DNA of 64,000 bases from Mycolicibacterium sp. ND9-15 (GTDB lineage Bacteria > Actinomycetota > Actinomycetes > Mycobacteriales > Mycobacteriaceae): positions 2,951,501 to 3,015,500 of the forward strand of contig NZ_CP142362.1 of the NCBI RefSeq assembly GCF_035918395.1, written 5' to 3'. The notes beneath the pieces were generated by a model, which saw nothing but the letters and a program-made list of their open reading frames with translations, did not search any database and had not been told where the DNA came from. Positions within the stretch are counted from its first letter, which is position 1. Each line of letters starts with the position of its first letter. Positions 9,172 through 18,228 of this stretch are shown here, in pieces. Position numbers and translations under genes: made by a program.

Positions 9172-10728
9172 ATGCCGGAAACGGCGTACGCAAAGTGCGG
9201 CGATCTCAGCCTGGCGTATCAGGTGTTCGGCGACGGGCCGATCGAACTCGTCGTCGCCGGCTCGTTCGCCAGCCACATCGAGCTGTACTGGACCATGCCC
9301 GAATTCGCGGCCTTCTTCGAGCGGCTTTCCACGTTCTGTCGCGTCCTTCTCTTCGACAAGTCCGGGGCGGGGCTTTCGGATCCGGTGCCGAGAGTTCCCA
9401 CGCTGGACGATCGGGCAGCCGAGATCGAGGGCGTCATGGACGCCGTCGGCTTCGAAAGAGCGGTGCTTTTCGGGGCGAGCGAGGGTGGCCCGGCCTCCAT
9501 CCTCTTCGCGGCCACTCGACCGCAGCGAACACGGGCGTTGATCCTCACCGGTACCTTCGCGTACGCCTTCATCGACGGCTGGGATGACTTGGACCTCGAG
9601 CCGGCCGAGGTGCGGGCGCGCCTGGTGCGCGAGTTGGGTAACGACTACGCACCCTCGGTGAAGCAGCTCGTCCGTTGGCAGGCTTGGTGCCGCGCCGCCC
9701 TCTCGGCGTGGGGCAGCGGCGAGGCCGCAAAGGCTCTGCTGCCGTCGGTCCGGTCGATCCGCCTTCTTGCAATGGCCGAGCGCATGAGCGCGAGCCCGGG
9801 GATGGCGCGGGCGACATTCGAAGCGATGTTCCGGATCGATGTGCGGCCCATCCTGCCGGCGATCAGCGCGCCCACCCTAGTGATCCATTCCCGCGACGAA
9901 ATTGTTCCTCTCCAGTGCGGCCGGTACCTCGCCGACCACATCCCCGGTGCGCGAATGCTCGAAGTCGAGGGCAGCGACCACGCGCCCTGGCTCGCCGATC
10001 CCGACCGGGTCTTGACCGAGGTCGAGGAGTTCCTCACCGGCAGCCATGCCGCGCCCTCTCTGTCGCGTCGCGCTCTGCGTACCGTGCTGTTCACCGACAT
10101 GGTCGCCTCCACGCGACACGCCGCGGCGACCGGAGACGAGCGATGGCGTGCGGTGTTGCACCGGTTCGACGAGATCACCGCGGAACTCACGCAACGATTC
10201 GGCGGCACGGTGGTGGAGTGCACGGGCGACGGCCACCTCATCACGTTCGAGGGCCCGACGCAGGCGATCCGATGCGCCGAGGCCTTGCGCGCTGACGCCG
10301 AGACATTGGGTATCCATATTCGTGCCGGTATTCACACCGGCGAGTGCGAATTGCGGGGCAACCGCATCGGCGGGATTGCCGTACACATCGCGGCGCGGAT
10401 CGTCGGCCACGCCGGCGCGGGCGAAATCCTGATCTCCAGTACAGTCCGTGACCTCGTGGTCGGCTCGGGCGCGGGCTTCGAGGAGCGCGGCAGCGTCGAG
10501 TTGCGCGGCGTGCCGGGCACCTGGCAACTCCTGGCGGTCGATCGCCATGGGCCGCGGGCGGGAACGGCTGAGGCGCAACTGGTGTCCACGCCCACCCCCG
10601 GCGCTCGAACCGCGATGCGCCGGTCGGATCGCGCGGTGGCGGTGATGGCGAAGCGGACACCGTGGCTCCTGCGTGGGATGGCCCGCCTCGCGCCGAACAG
10701 CCGCGGCAACTCAACTCCGATGCGCTGA
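9172..10728 (+). CDS. Alpha/beta hydrolase fused to class III adenylyl cyclase (copy 1, Rv1900c/LipJ-like)
   Basis: This encodes 518 residues in two domains. Residues 1-290 are an alpha/beta hydrolase with a nucleophile elbow GASEGG (Ser103), Asp near 242 (HSRDE) and His270 (GSDHAP). Residues about 300-440 are a class III nucleotide cyclase with metal-binding Asp309 (LFTDMVAST) and Asp353 (TGDGHLITF). At the usual transition-state Asn the protein has His405 (AVHIAARI), with the Arg kept at 409. The same architecture occurs in M. tuberculosis Rv1900c, a functional but non-canonical cyclase. No membrane segment is seen. A close tandem paralogue follows. Confidence 0.9.
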   Translation: MPETAYAKCGDLSLAYQVFGDGPIELVVAGSFASHIELYWTMPEFAAFFERLSTFCRVLLFDKSGAGLSDPVPRVPTLDDRAAEIEGVMDAVGFERAVLFGASEGGPASILFAATRPQRTRALILTGTFAYAFIDGWDDLDLEPAEVRARLVRELGNDYAPSVKQLVRWQAWCRAALSAWGSGEAAKALLPSVRSIRLLAMAERMSASPGMARATFEAMFRIDVRPILPAISAPTLVIHSRDEIVPLQCGRYLADHIPGARMLEVEGSDHAPWLADPDRVLTEVEEFLTGSHAAPSLSRRALRTVLFTDMVASTRHAAATGDERWRAVLHRFDEITAELTQRFGGTVVECTGDGHLITFEGPTQAIRCAEALRADAETLGIHIRAGIHTGECELRGNRIGGIAVHIAARIVGHAGAGEILISSTVRDLVVGSGAGFEERGSVELRGVPGTWQLLAVDRHGPRAGTAEAQLVSTPTPGARTAMRRSDRAVAVMAKRTPWLLRGMARLAPNSRGNSTPMR

Positions 10729-10737
10729 CCCGCAGCC

Positions 10738-10756
10738 CGGTTAACGCCCTTAACCG
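10738..10756 (+). repeat. Perfect 7-bp inverted repeat after the first hydrolase-cyclase
   Basis: CGGTTAA-CGCCC-TTAACCG begins ten bases after the stop of the first copy. The stem is AT-leaning and has no U-tract, so it is a weak terminator at best. It could instead be an operator for the second copy, which starts about 150 bp further on. Confidence 0.4.
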
Positions 10757-10879
10757 TGTGAAACCATTGCTTCAACCGCGGATGTCACCATGGATCGGCC
10801 GGTGAAGGTGCGGAGGATCTCCGGCGATGGGGGTTCGGGCCGCGACGCAGTGGATACGGTACGACCAACGCTCGGCATC

Positions 10880-10897
10880 TAATACGGTCAGGTATTA
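10880..10897 (+). promoter_or_regulatory. Inverted repeat, candidate operator of the second hydrolase-cyclase
   Basis: TAATAC-GGTCAG-GTATTA is a perfect 6+6+6 inverted repeat that ends 11 bp before the GTG start at 10909. It is notably AT-rich for this genome. Its location within the leader suggests binding of a dimeric regulator or an extended -10 region. The regulator is not known. Confidence 0.4.
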
Positions 10898-10908
10898 CGG
10901 TCAAGCCT

Positions 10909-12453
10909 GTGGCGGAAACGGCGTACGCAAAGTGCGGCGATCTCAGCCTGGCGTATCAGGTGTTCGGCGACGGGCCGATCGAACTCGTCGTCGTCATGCC
11001 GTTCGTCAGCCACATCGAGTTGGCCTGGACCCTTCCCGAATTCAAGGCGTTCGTCGAGCAACTCGCCACGTTCTGTCGCGTAGCGCTGTTCGACAAGGCC
11101 GGAGTCGGCCTGTCGGACCCGGTGCCGAAAGTTCGCACACTGGAGGATCGAGCGGCCGAAATCGAGGCTGTCATGGACGCCGTGGGTTTCACACAGGCCG
11201 TCGTCTCCGGTCTGAGCGACGGTGGACCGGCATGCATGATGTTCGCGGCGACACGACCGGAACGGGTACGGGCGCTGATCCTCTGCGCCACATACGCGTT
11301 CAACCCCGGCGAGTGGGACGACATCGATCGCGACCCGTCCGAGTTGCGGGCGCGCTACCTCGCCCAGGTGGGCGAGGACTACACGCCGTCGATCGAACAG
11401 CTCGCCCGCTGGTTGGAAGCCTGCCGCGCCATTCGCTGGGGGTGGGGCAGCGGTGTGGCAGCCAGTATCAGCGCGCCGTCGGTCCGGTCGATCCGCCAGC
11501 TCGCAATGCTGGAGCGGATGAGCGCGAGCCCGGGAATGGCGCGGGCGTCCTTCGAAGCCGCGTTTCTGACCGACGTACGCCCGATACTGCCAACGGTCAC
11601 CGTGCCGACCCTGGTCATCCATTCCCGCGACGACCCGGCGGTCCCAGTGCAGGGCGGCCGGTACCTCGCCGACCACATTCCTGGCGCCCACTACCTGGAG
11701 GTCGGCGGGGTGGATCACGCCCCGTTCTTGACCGAGCCCGACAAGATCCTGACCGGGATCGAGAAGTTCCTCACCGGTAGCCAGGCCGCGCCTGCGCAGT
11801 CGCATCGCGCCCTGCGCACGGTGTTGTTCACCGACATCGTCGCGTCGACGCAACACGCCGCGGCGACTGGGGACGAGCGATGGCGCGCGGTGCTGCACCG
11901 CTTCGGTGAGATCACCACCGAGCTCACCGAACGTTTCGCCGGCACGGTGGTCAAGAGCACCGGCGATGGCCACCTCGCCACGTTCGACGGTCCGACACAG
12001 GCCATCCGCTGCGCCGAGACGCTGCGCGCTGACGCCGAGACGCTGGGTATCGAGATCCGCGCCGGCATCCACACCGGCGAGTGCGAGCTCCTCGACAACG
12101 ACATCGGTGGGCTCGCCGTTCACATCGCGGCGCGGATCCTCGGCCAGGCCGGCGTCGGTGAAATTCTCGTCTCCCGCACCGTGCGCGACCTGGTCGTCGG
12201 CTCTGGCACGGGCTTCCAGGCCCGCGGCTGTGTCGAACTGCGGGGCGTGCCCGGCACATGGGAACTCCTGGCGGTCGACCGCCACGGTCCGCGGGCGGGA
12301 TCACCCGAGGCCGAACTGGCATCAATGCCCACTCCTGACCGTCTGACCGCGATGCGCCGCTCGGACCACGTTGTGGAGGCAGTGGCCAGGCGCGCACCGT
12401 GGCTCCTGCGCGGGGTGGCCCGTCTCGCCCCCGCGGCCGCCGTGCGCCGATGA
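10909..12453 (+). CDS. Alpha/beta hydrolase fused to class III adenylyl cyclase (copy 2)
   Basis: This encodes 514 residues with a GTG start, colinear with copy 1 through the whole length. The hydrolase elbow is GLSDGG (Ser103), the acid is in HSRDD and the His in GVDHAP. The cyclase domain shows FTDIVAST, TGDGHLATF and again His instead of Asn in AVHIAARI. An 81-bp block at the 5' end (10913-10993) is identical to 9176-9256 of copy 1, while most other regions have drifted, pointing to gene conversion or strong constraint. The first gene's acid loop (DE) and this one's (DD) differ, so the hydrolase specificities may have diverged. Confidence 0.9.
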   Translation: MAETAYAKCGDLSLAYQVFGDGPIELVVVMPFVSHIELAWTLPEFKAFVEQLATFCRVALFDKAGVGLSDPVPKVRTLEDRAAEIEAVMDAVGFTQAVVSGLSDGGPACMMFAATRPERVRALILCATYAFNPGEWDDIDRDPSELRARYLAQVGEDYTPSIEQLARWLEACRAIRWGWGSGVAASISAPSVRSIRQLAMLERMSASPGMARASFEAAFLTDVRPILPTVTVPTLVIHSRDDPAVPVQGGRYLADHIPGAHYLEVGGVDHAPFLTEPDKILTGIEKFLTGSQAAPAQSHRALRTVLFTDIVASTQHAAATGDERWRAVLHRFGEITTELTERFAGTVVKSTGDGHLATFDGPTQAIRCAETLRADAETLGIEIRAGIHTGECELLDNDIGGLAVHIAARILGQAGVGEILVSRTVRDLVVGSGTGFQARGCVELRGVPGTWELLAVDRHGPRAGSPEAELASMPTPDRLTAMRRSDHVVEAVARRAPWLLRGVARLAPAAAVRR

Positions 12454-12584
12454 GCGCAAAGGCGTTGAGCCACAACGGGGCTGCGTGGACCGGCCTCTCA
12501 AGCAGAGACGTCCTCACAGGCCTGCCGTGACGTTTTGGCAAACAGCCGACCAGACCCTTCTGGGACGGCGGTAACGTCAGGCTC

Positions 12585-14114
12585 GTGGTCACCTTGGATC
12601 GGCTGGTCAACGTGCTGGGGAGCTACGGCGTGCGCCTGCGCTTCTGTCCGATCCCGCGCTCCAGGGAGCTGGGCAGCGTGGTGATGCACGAGATCGCCGG
12701 CACTCGCACCGTCACCGGTGACGTGCTGTTGGCGATCGGGGCGCGAACGGTCAACGAGGCGTTGCGGTGGGCGGTCGCCGCGCGTGCGGTGGTGGTGCTA
12801 CTTCGCGACGGTGACGACGACACCACTTTCGCCGGGATGGTCGAGGGCGTCGCGGTGATGGTCGTCGATCAGACGCTGTCCTGGAGCGAGCTCGCAGCTA
12901 TCGTCTACGGATTGGTGCTGGAGGGCCGCGAAACGGAATCCGGCCGCGGCCCAACCGATTTGTTCGCACTCGCCGACAGCCTTGCCGAAACGACGGGCGG
13001 CGCGGTGATCATCGAGGACCCGCTGTCGCGCGTGCTCGCCTACTCGACGATGCAGGAGAACGAAGACCCGGCGCGGGTCGCGACGATCATGAGCAGGCAG
13101 GCGCCCGAGTGGTTGCGGCAATTCTTCGATTCGCAAGGCGTGTTCACCCACCTCGCGTCCTCCGATGAACCGCTGTTCTTGGCGCCGGATTCCGAACAGG
13201 GGCTGTCCGGTCGCATGGTTGTCGCGGTGCGGGCCGGGCGGGAACGCCTGGGGTCGGTGTGGGTGTCCTGTCCGAAGCCGTTGGTGGAACCCGAACGCAC
13301 GGCGCTGGCGCGCGGTGCCCGCACGGTGGCGCTGCATCTGTTGCGGTCCCGTGCCAGCGCGGACCTGGAGCGCCAGGTCGAATCCGAGTTGGTGCTTCGG
13401 CTACTGGACGGCACCGCCGACGCCGCGGCCTCGGCCAGCAGACTCGGCCTGTTGCAGGGGCCGATGCGCGTCATCGCCGTGCACGCGTCCATCGGAGCCG
13501 AGCGGGATGCGGCGTTGCTTCTGGCATTCGAGCGGGCGACGGCCGGCTTCGGATGGTCGCGTCCGGGCCGGAGTGCGCTGGCGGGCAACACGATCTACAC
13601 CCTGTTGCCCGGCGAGGAGGCTGCGGCCGCCCGCAAGTGGGTCGCAGGCTTGCGGGCGGCACTGCCCGAGCGGGTCACCCTGCCGGCCGGCATCAGCAAG
13701 GCGGCCACCGCTGTCGAGCTGCCCGCGGCGCGACAGGAAGCCGACGAGTGCCTGGCGCTGCACGAGGTCAGGTCGCCGACCGCAGAACCGCCCGCCTACG
13801 ACGAGTCCTGGGACGAGATCCTGCTGCAGCGTCTCCGCACCGCTGCGCGCTCGGGGCGTAGCCCGGACCGGGGACCGGTTGCCGAACTGCGCCGCCACGA
13901 CGAAGAGCACGCCACCGAGTACATCACCACGCTGAGGGCGTGGCTGGAGGCGTTGGGGGACCCCGCCCGGGCGGGCCATCACCTGGGCGTCCACGAGAAC
14001 ACCGTGCGGTACCGCCTGCGCAAGATGGGTGAGATCACCGAACTTCCGCTGGACGACGCGCGCAAGCGGGTAGCCATGATGATCGAACTCGCCGCGATCG
14101 ACGAGCCTCGTTGA
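12585..14114 (+). CDS. PucR-family transcriptional regulator
   Basis: This encodes 509 residues with a GTG start. It has an N-terminal PucR-type purine-catabolism domain (about residues 1-120), a middle GGDEF-like fold region, and a C-terminal helix-turn-helix of the PucR class (YITTLRAWLEALGDPARA, then HLGVHENTVRYRLRKM). Family members sense metabolites and activate nearby catabolic genes. The adjacent downstream gene on the same strand is a DadA-like oxidase, so control of amino-acid or amine oxidation is a reasonable inference. There is no signal peptide; it should be cytosolic. Confidence 0.88.
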   Translation: MVTLDRLVNVLGSYGVRLRFCPIPRSRELGSVVMHEIAGTRTVTGDVLLAIGARTVNEALRWAVAARAVVVLLRDGDDDTTFAGMVEGVAVMVVDQTLSWSELAAIVYGLVLEGRETESGRGPTDLFALADSLAETTGGAVIIEDPLSRVLAYSTMQENEDPARVATIMSRQAPEWLRQFFDSQGVFTHLASSDEPLFLAPDSEQGLSGRMVVAVRAGRERLGSVWVSCPKPLVEPERTALARGARTVALHLLRSRASADLERQVESELVLRLLDGTADAAASASRLGLLQGPMRVIAVHASIGAERDAALLLAFERATAGFGWSRPGRSALAGNTIYTLLPGEEAAAARKWVAGLRAALPERVTLPAGISKAATAVELPAARQEADECLALHEVRSPTAEPPAYDESWDEILLQRLRTAARSGRSPDRGPVAELRRHDEEHATEYITTLRAWLEALGDPARAGHHLGVHENTVRYRLRKMGEITELPLDDARKRVAMMIELAAIDEPR

Positions 14115-14262
14115 CGGGCGGCCATCCGGGCAGGTCAGGTCTTTGTCGGATCGCCACAACGGCGCGGCGGCGGATTGTCCCGGCGCGGCAACTGGAAAAG
14201 TAGGCTCGCCCCACACCATGGGATCAACGAGTGGATTTTTCTGAAGCGTTGGAGGTATTCCC

Positions 14263-15525
14263 ATGGTCGGCGAGCGGTTTGACGGTGGACCGCGGTCTGC
14301 GATCGTGGTTGGCGCCGGGATCGTCGGCTTGTCCACGGCGTGGTTCCTGCAGGAGCGCGGTGTCGACGTCACCGTCGTGGACCGAAGCGGTGTGGCCGCT
14401 GGGGCCTCATGGGGTAACGCCGGTTGGGTTTCGCCGGCGCTGACGGTCCCGCTGAACTCGCCGAAGACGCTGCGCTACGCGATGCGCTCGCTGCGCGACC
14501 GCAATTCCCCGGTACAGATCCCATGGACCGTCGACAGCGCCCTGTGGCTGTTCTTGATCCAGTTCGCCGCCAACTGCCGGTCGTCGGTGTGGAACCGCGC
14601 GGTGGAGGCGAGCGTCCCGCTCAACGAAGAATGCATCGAGGCGTTCGACGTCCTCATCGCGAACGGGGTCGACGCACCGGTCACCGACGCGCCGATCACC
14701 GCGATCTTTCGGAGCACCGAGGACGCCGAGAGGATGATGCGTGAACTGCGTGCCCTCGAGCGTGCCGGACAGGACCTGTTCGTCACCGGGTTGTCCGGCG
14801 AGGCGCTGCGGGAGCAGGTGCCGCTGGCGTCGCCGGCGATCACCGCCGGAATCAACATCAACGGCCAACGGTTCGTCGACCCCGGTCGATTCGTGCAGGC
14901 CATGGGCCGAGCCGTCGAGGAGCGTGGGGCGACCGTCTTGACGCACGATGTGCGCGGTGTGTTCAGTTCCGGTGACCGCGTGGTGGTGCAGCCCCACAGC
15001 GGCAAACACTTGACAGCGGACGCCGCGGTGATCGCCACCGGCGCGTGGATGTCGCGGCTGACGGGCAACCGGTTGCGCGTCCCGGTGGAGTCCGGGCGTG
15101 GTTACTCCTTCACCGTGCCGGTGGACCGCCCCATCCCCGGCCCCATCTATCTGCCGGACGCACGAGTCGCTTGTACGCCGTACCACGGCGCCCTGCGCGT
15201 CGCGGGCACGATGGAGCTCTGCGACCCACACGAACCGGTGACCGCTGAACGGGTGGGTGCGATGGTGGCCTCGGCGAGCCCACTGCTGGACGGAGTTCGG
15301 TGGGCCGAGCGCAGCGACGTCTGGGCGGGTCCGCGGCCGATCACCCCCGATGGCCGGCCCCTGATCGGTGAGATGTCGCGAAACGTCTACGTCGCAGGCG
15401 GGCACGGCATGTGGGGCTTGGCGCACGGTCCGGTGACCGGTCGACTCCTGGCTGAGCAGATCACCACCGGCAAACAGCCCGAAGCACTGCAGCCCTTCGA
15501 TCCGTTACGGCGCGCGATCGCGTAG
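14263..15525 (+). CDS. FAD-dependent D-amino-acid dehydrogenase-like oxidoreductase (DadA/DAO family)
   Basis: This encodes 420 residues. The ATG at 14263 has GGAGG about 8 bp upstream. A Rossmann FAD site GAGIVGLSTAWFLQ opens the protein, followed by VVDR, and a second FAD-contacting motif ends it (GGHGMWGLAHGPVTG). GASWGNAGWVSPAL is typical of the DadA group. The enzyme should oxidatively deaminate D-amino acids or a related amine. It follows the PucR regulator by about 150 bp and may be its target. Confidence 0.85.
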   Translation: MVGERFDGGPRSAIVVGAGIVGLSTAWFLQERGVDVTVVDRSGVAAGASWGNAGWVSPALTVPLNSPKTLRYAMRSLRDRNSPVQIPWTVDSALWLFLIQFAANCRSSVWNRAVEASVPLNEECIEAFDVLIANGVDAPVTDAPITAIFRSTEDAERMMRELRALERAGQDLFVTGLSGEALREQVPLASPAITAGININGQRFVDPGRFVQAMGRAVEERGATVLTHDVRGVFSSGDRVVVQPHSGKHLTADAAVIATGAWMSRLTGNRLRVPVESGRGYSFTVPVDRPIPGPIYLPDARVACTPYHGALRVAGTMELCDPHEPVTAERVGAMVASASPLLDGVRWAERSDVWAGPRPITPDGRPLIGEMSRNVYVAGGHGMWGLAHGPVTGRLLAEQITTGKQPEALQPFDPLRRAIA

Positions 15526-15583
15526 ACCGCGCCCCAAGGCGATCGAATCCGGCGCGGGCATCGCCCTCGCGGGCGTCGCGAGT

Positions 15584-15626
15584 CGTCAGGGGCGGCGCTT
15601 TCTCAGCCCGAGGCCCGCCCCTGACG
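15584..15626 (+). other. 12-bp-stem hairpin in the leader of the greA-like unit
   Basis: CGTCAGGGGCGG (15584-15595) pairs perfectly with CCGCCCCTGACG (15615-15626) around a 19-base loop. It lies 58 bp after the dadA-like stop and 29 bp before the start of the small ORF. No U-tract follows. It may terminate the upstream transcript or act as a 5'-leader structure for the small ORF and GreA-like gene. Confidence 0.5.
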
Positions 15627-15654
15627 GCAACCCGCTTTCCACGAGAGGACCCAC

Positions 15655-15834
15655 ATGACGAACACAGAACGCGGCTGGATGACCCGGCGTGCCTACATCC
15701 GCCTGTCAGCCGAGTCGGCGGCCCTGCGGACTCGACGCCGATCAGAAGTGCCCGACGATGACGTGGGACGGGACGGCACCCGTATCGGCGCCCGCCCGAA
15801 TCCCACCTCGATTTCACGAAAGGACCGAAAATGA
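15655..15834 (+). CDS. Small hypothetical protein coupled to a GreA-like gene
   Basis: This encodes 59 residues beginning MTNTERGWMTRRAYIRL and ending ISRKDRK. It is strongly basic (many Arg) with no membrane segment. GAGAGGA lies just upstream of the ATG, a good ribosome-binding site. Its TGA overlaps the ATG of the next gene as ATGA, so the pair should be translationally coupled. I do not recognise a family. It could be a real small protein or a leader peptide that sets translation of the GreA-like gene. Confidence 0.55.
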   Translation: MTNTERGWMTRRAYIRLSAESAALRTRRRSEVPDDDVGRDGTRIGARPNPTSISRKDRK

Positions 15835-16313
15835 CCAGTGCGCAACGTATCTGGTTGTCGCCGACCGCTTACGACCGGCTGCAACAAGAACTCGTAACCC
15901 TCAATGAACTCTGCGCGAACGCCGTCGCCGACGAAGACGCGGATGCGAACGCGACCGCCGTCAAACGCGCCCGGCAAACGCGAATCCGGCAGATCCACGA
16001 GATACTCATCAACGCCGTCGTCGGCGAGGATCCACCGGACGACGGCATCGCCGAACCGGGCATGGTCGTCACGGTCCGCTATGACGACACCGCTGAGATC
16101 GAGACCTTCCTGCTCGGCGTGCGCAGCGCCGAGCACGGGGATATGGAGGTCTACTCCACCGAGTCGCCGTTGGGCGCCGCGATCCTCGGGGCGCGCCCCG
16201 GCGAGCAGCGCACCTTCAAGCTTCCCAGCGGGGCCGACCTCTCCGTGACGATGCTGACCGCGGTGCCCTACGGCATGCACAGCGATGACGACGCTCCCGT
16301 GACCGCCGGCTAA
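15831..16313 (+). CDS. GreA/GreB C-terminal-domain family protein (Rv3788-like)
   Basis: This encodes 160 residues with an N-terminal helical hairpin (about residues 10-65) and a C-terminal FKBP-like GreA/GreB domain (GMVVTVRYDDTAEIETFLLG, then SPLGAAILGARPGEQRTFKL). The hairpin tip carries acidic residues (ADEDADAN). M. tuberculosis Rv3788 has this layout and binds RNA polymerase at the secondary channel, inhibiting rather than rescuing it. AAAGGA precedes the ATG inside the upstream small ORF. Confidence 0.85.
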   Translation: MTSAQRIWLSPTAYDRLQQELVTLNELCANAVADEDADANATAVKRARQTRIRQIHEILINAVVGEDPPDDGIAEPGMVVTVRYDDTAEIETFLLGVRSAEHGDMEVYSTESPLGAAILGARPGEQRTFKLPSGADLSVTMLTAVPYGMHSDDDAPVTAG

Positions 16314-16411
16314 GGCACACCAACGGCAATCGCGGTTCGCAAAAGGACTTTCGGCTCGCTTCCGGGCTACCTAGGATGGAGTGAGACGAGTCCGGCCCCG
16401 AAGGGAGGGTT

Positions 16412-18160
16412 TTGACCGCAGAAGTGACCTCGGTTCCGAAGCTGGAGGTACGTCGCCCCTTCCCGGCCCGGGTGGGCCCGCGGGGCACGATGGTCTACCG
16501 GCTCATCACGACCACCGATCACAAGCTGATCGGCATCATGTACGTCGTCACCTGCTTCGTCTTCTTCTTCATCGGCGGGCTCATGGCGCTGTTCATGCGC
16601 GGCGAACTCGTGACGCCGGGGCTGCAGTTCCTGTCCAACGAGCAGTACAACCAGTTGTTCACCATGCACGGCACGGTGATGCTGCTGTTCTACGCCACCC
16701 CGGTCGTGTTCGGGTTCGCCAACCTGGTGCTGCCGCTGCAGATCGGTGCGCCCGACGTGGCGTTTCCGCGGCTGAACGCATTCTCGTACTGGCTGTTTCT
16801 CTTCGGTGGGCTCATCGCGATCTCCGGCTTCATCACTCCCGGTGGTGCGGCGGACTTCGGCTGGACGGCGTACGCGCCGCTCAGCAACGCCATCCACTCC
16901 CCGGGCGCCGGCGGTGACCTGTGGATCCTGGGTCTGGCGGTCGCCGGTCTGGGCACCATCCTGGGCGGGGTCAACATGATCACCACCGTGGTGTGCATGC
17001 GCGCACCCGGGATGACGATGTTCCGGATGCCGATCTTCACCTGGAACATCCTCATCACGTCCATCTTGGTGCTGATGGTCTTCCCGCTACTGACCGCCGC
17101 GCTGATGGGTTTGGCTGCCGATCGCCACTTGGGAGCCCACATCTACGACCCGGCCAACGGCGGACCGATCCTGTATCAGCACCTGTTCTGGTTCTTCGGC
17201 CATCCCGAGGTGTACATCGTTGCGCTGCCGTTCTTCGGCATCGTCACGGAGATCTTCCCGGTGTTCTCCCGCAAGCCCGTTTTCGGTTACACCACGCTGG
17301 TGTACGCCACCATGAGCATCGCGGCGCTGTCGATGGCGGTGTGGGCGCACCACATGTTCGCCACCGGCGCCGTGCTGCTGCCGTTCTTCTCCTTCATGAG
17401 CTACCTGATCGCAGTGCCCACCGGCATCAAGTTCTTCAACTGGATCGGCACGATGTGGAAGGGCCAGTTGACGTTCGAGACGCCGATGCTGTTCGCGGTC
17501 GGCTTCATGGTGACGTTCCTGCTGGGTGGCTTGTCGGGGGTGATACTGGCCAGCCCGCCACTGGACTTCCACGTCACCGACACCTACTTCCTCGTCGCGC
17601 ACTTCCACTACGTGTTGTTCGGCACGATCGTGTTCGCCACTTTCGCCGGCATCTACTTCTGGTTTCCCAAGATGACGGGCCGCCTGCTCGACGAGCGCTT
17701 GGGCAAGCTGCACTTCTGGCTCACCCTGATCGGGTTCCACACCACCTTTCTGGTACAGCACTGGCTCGGTAACGAGGGCATGCCGCGCCGCTACGCCGAC
17801 TACCTGCCCTCCGACGGGTTCACCACGCTCAACGTCGTCTCCACCATCGGATCGTTCGTTCTCGGCATCTCGATGATCGTGTTCGCCTGGAATGTGATGA
17901 AGAGCTGGCGCTACGGCGAGCCGGTGACCGTCGACGATCCGTGGGGTTACGGCAACTCGCTGGAGTGGGCGACCTCGTGCCCGCCGCCGCGGCACAACTT
18001 CACCGAGCTGCCCCGGATCCGTTCGGAGCGGCCGGCATTCGAGCTGCACTACCCGCACATGGTCGACCGCATGCGCGCCGAATCACACATCGGCAGGCAC
18101 GCCACCGCGGGCGAGTCGCCGGGCGGCTTCGGCCCGCGCACCGAGCCCGACCGCAGCTGA
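16412..18160 (+). CDS. ctaD: Cytochrome c oxidase subunit I (aa3 type), CtaD
   Basis: This encodes 582 residues with a TTG start supported by AAGGGAGG immediately upstream; the N-terminus MTAEV matches mycobacterial CtaD. Twelve hydrophobic segments are present. Ligand motifs: MHGTVMLLF (low-spin heme His), [11 protein letters not shown] (CuB His and cross-linked Tyr), WAHHMF (CuB His pair), and [10 protein letters not shown] (heme a and a3 His). The C-terminal extension [11 protein letters not shown] is also typical. It is the core of the proton-pumping terminal oxidase in the cytoplasmic membrane. The usual serB2 and ctaC partners are not adjacent, so this may be an additional copy. Confidence 0.95.
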   Translation: MTAEVTSVPKLEVRRPFPARVGPRGTMVYRLITTTDHKLIGIMYVVTCFVFFFIGGLMALFMRGELVTPGLQFLSNEQYNQLFTMHGTVMLLFYATPVVFGFANLVLPLQIGAPDVAFPRLNAFSYWLFLFGGLIAISGFITPGGAADFGWTAYAPLSNAIHSPGAGGDLWILGLAVAGLGTILGGVNMITTVVCMRAPGMTMFRMPIFTWNILITSILVLMVFPLLTAALMGLAADRHLGAHIYDPANGGPILYQHLFWFFGHPEVYIVALPFFGIVTEIFPVFSRKPVFGYTTLVYATMSIAALSMAVWAHHMFATGAVLLPFFSFMSYLIAVPTGIKFFNWIGTMWKGQLTFETPMLFAVGFMVTFLLGGLSGVILASPPLDFHVTDTYFLVAHFHYVLFGTIVFATFAGIYFWFPKMTGRLLDERLGKLHFWLTLIGFHTTFLVQHWLGNEGMPRRYADYLPSDGFTTLNVVSTIGSFVLGISMIVFAWNVMKSWRYGEPVTVDDPWGYGNSLEWATSCPPPRHNFTELPRIRSERPAFELHYPHMVDRMRAESHIGRHATAGESPGGFGPRTEPDRS

Positions 18161-18167
18161 GCGCCGG

Positions 18168-18196
18168 GACCCCGGTTCTTCATCGCTCACGGGGTC
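18168..18196. terminator. Candidate bidirectional terminator
   Basis: GACCCCG (18168-18174) and CGGGGTC (18190-18196) form a 7-bp stem between the convergent ends of ctaD and the reverse-strand SDR. There is no U-tract, so support is structural and positional only. Confidence 0.35.
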
Positions 18197-18228
18197 GCCG
18201 CATGGAGCGCGCATGCGTGACCTGAGAT

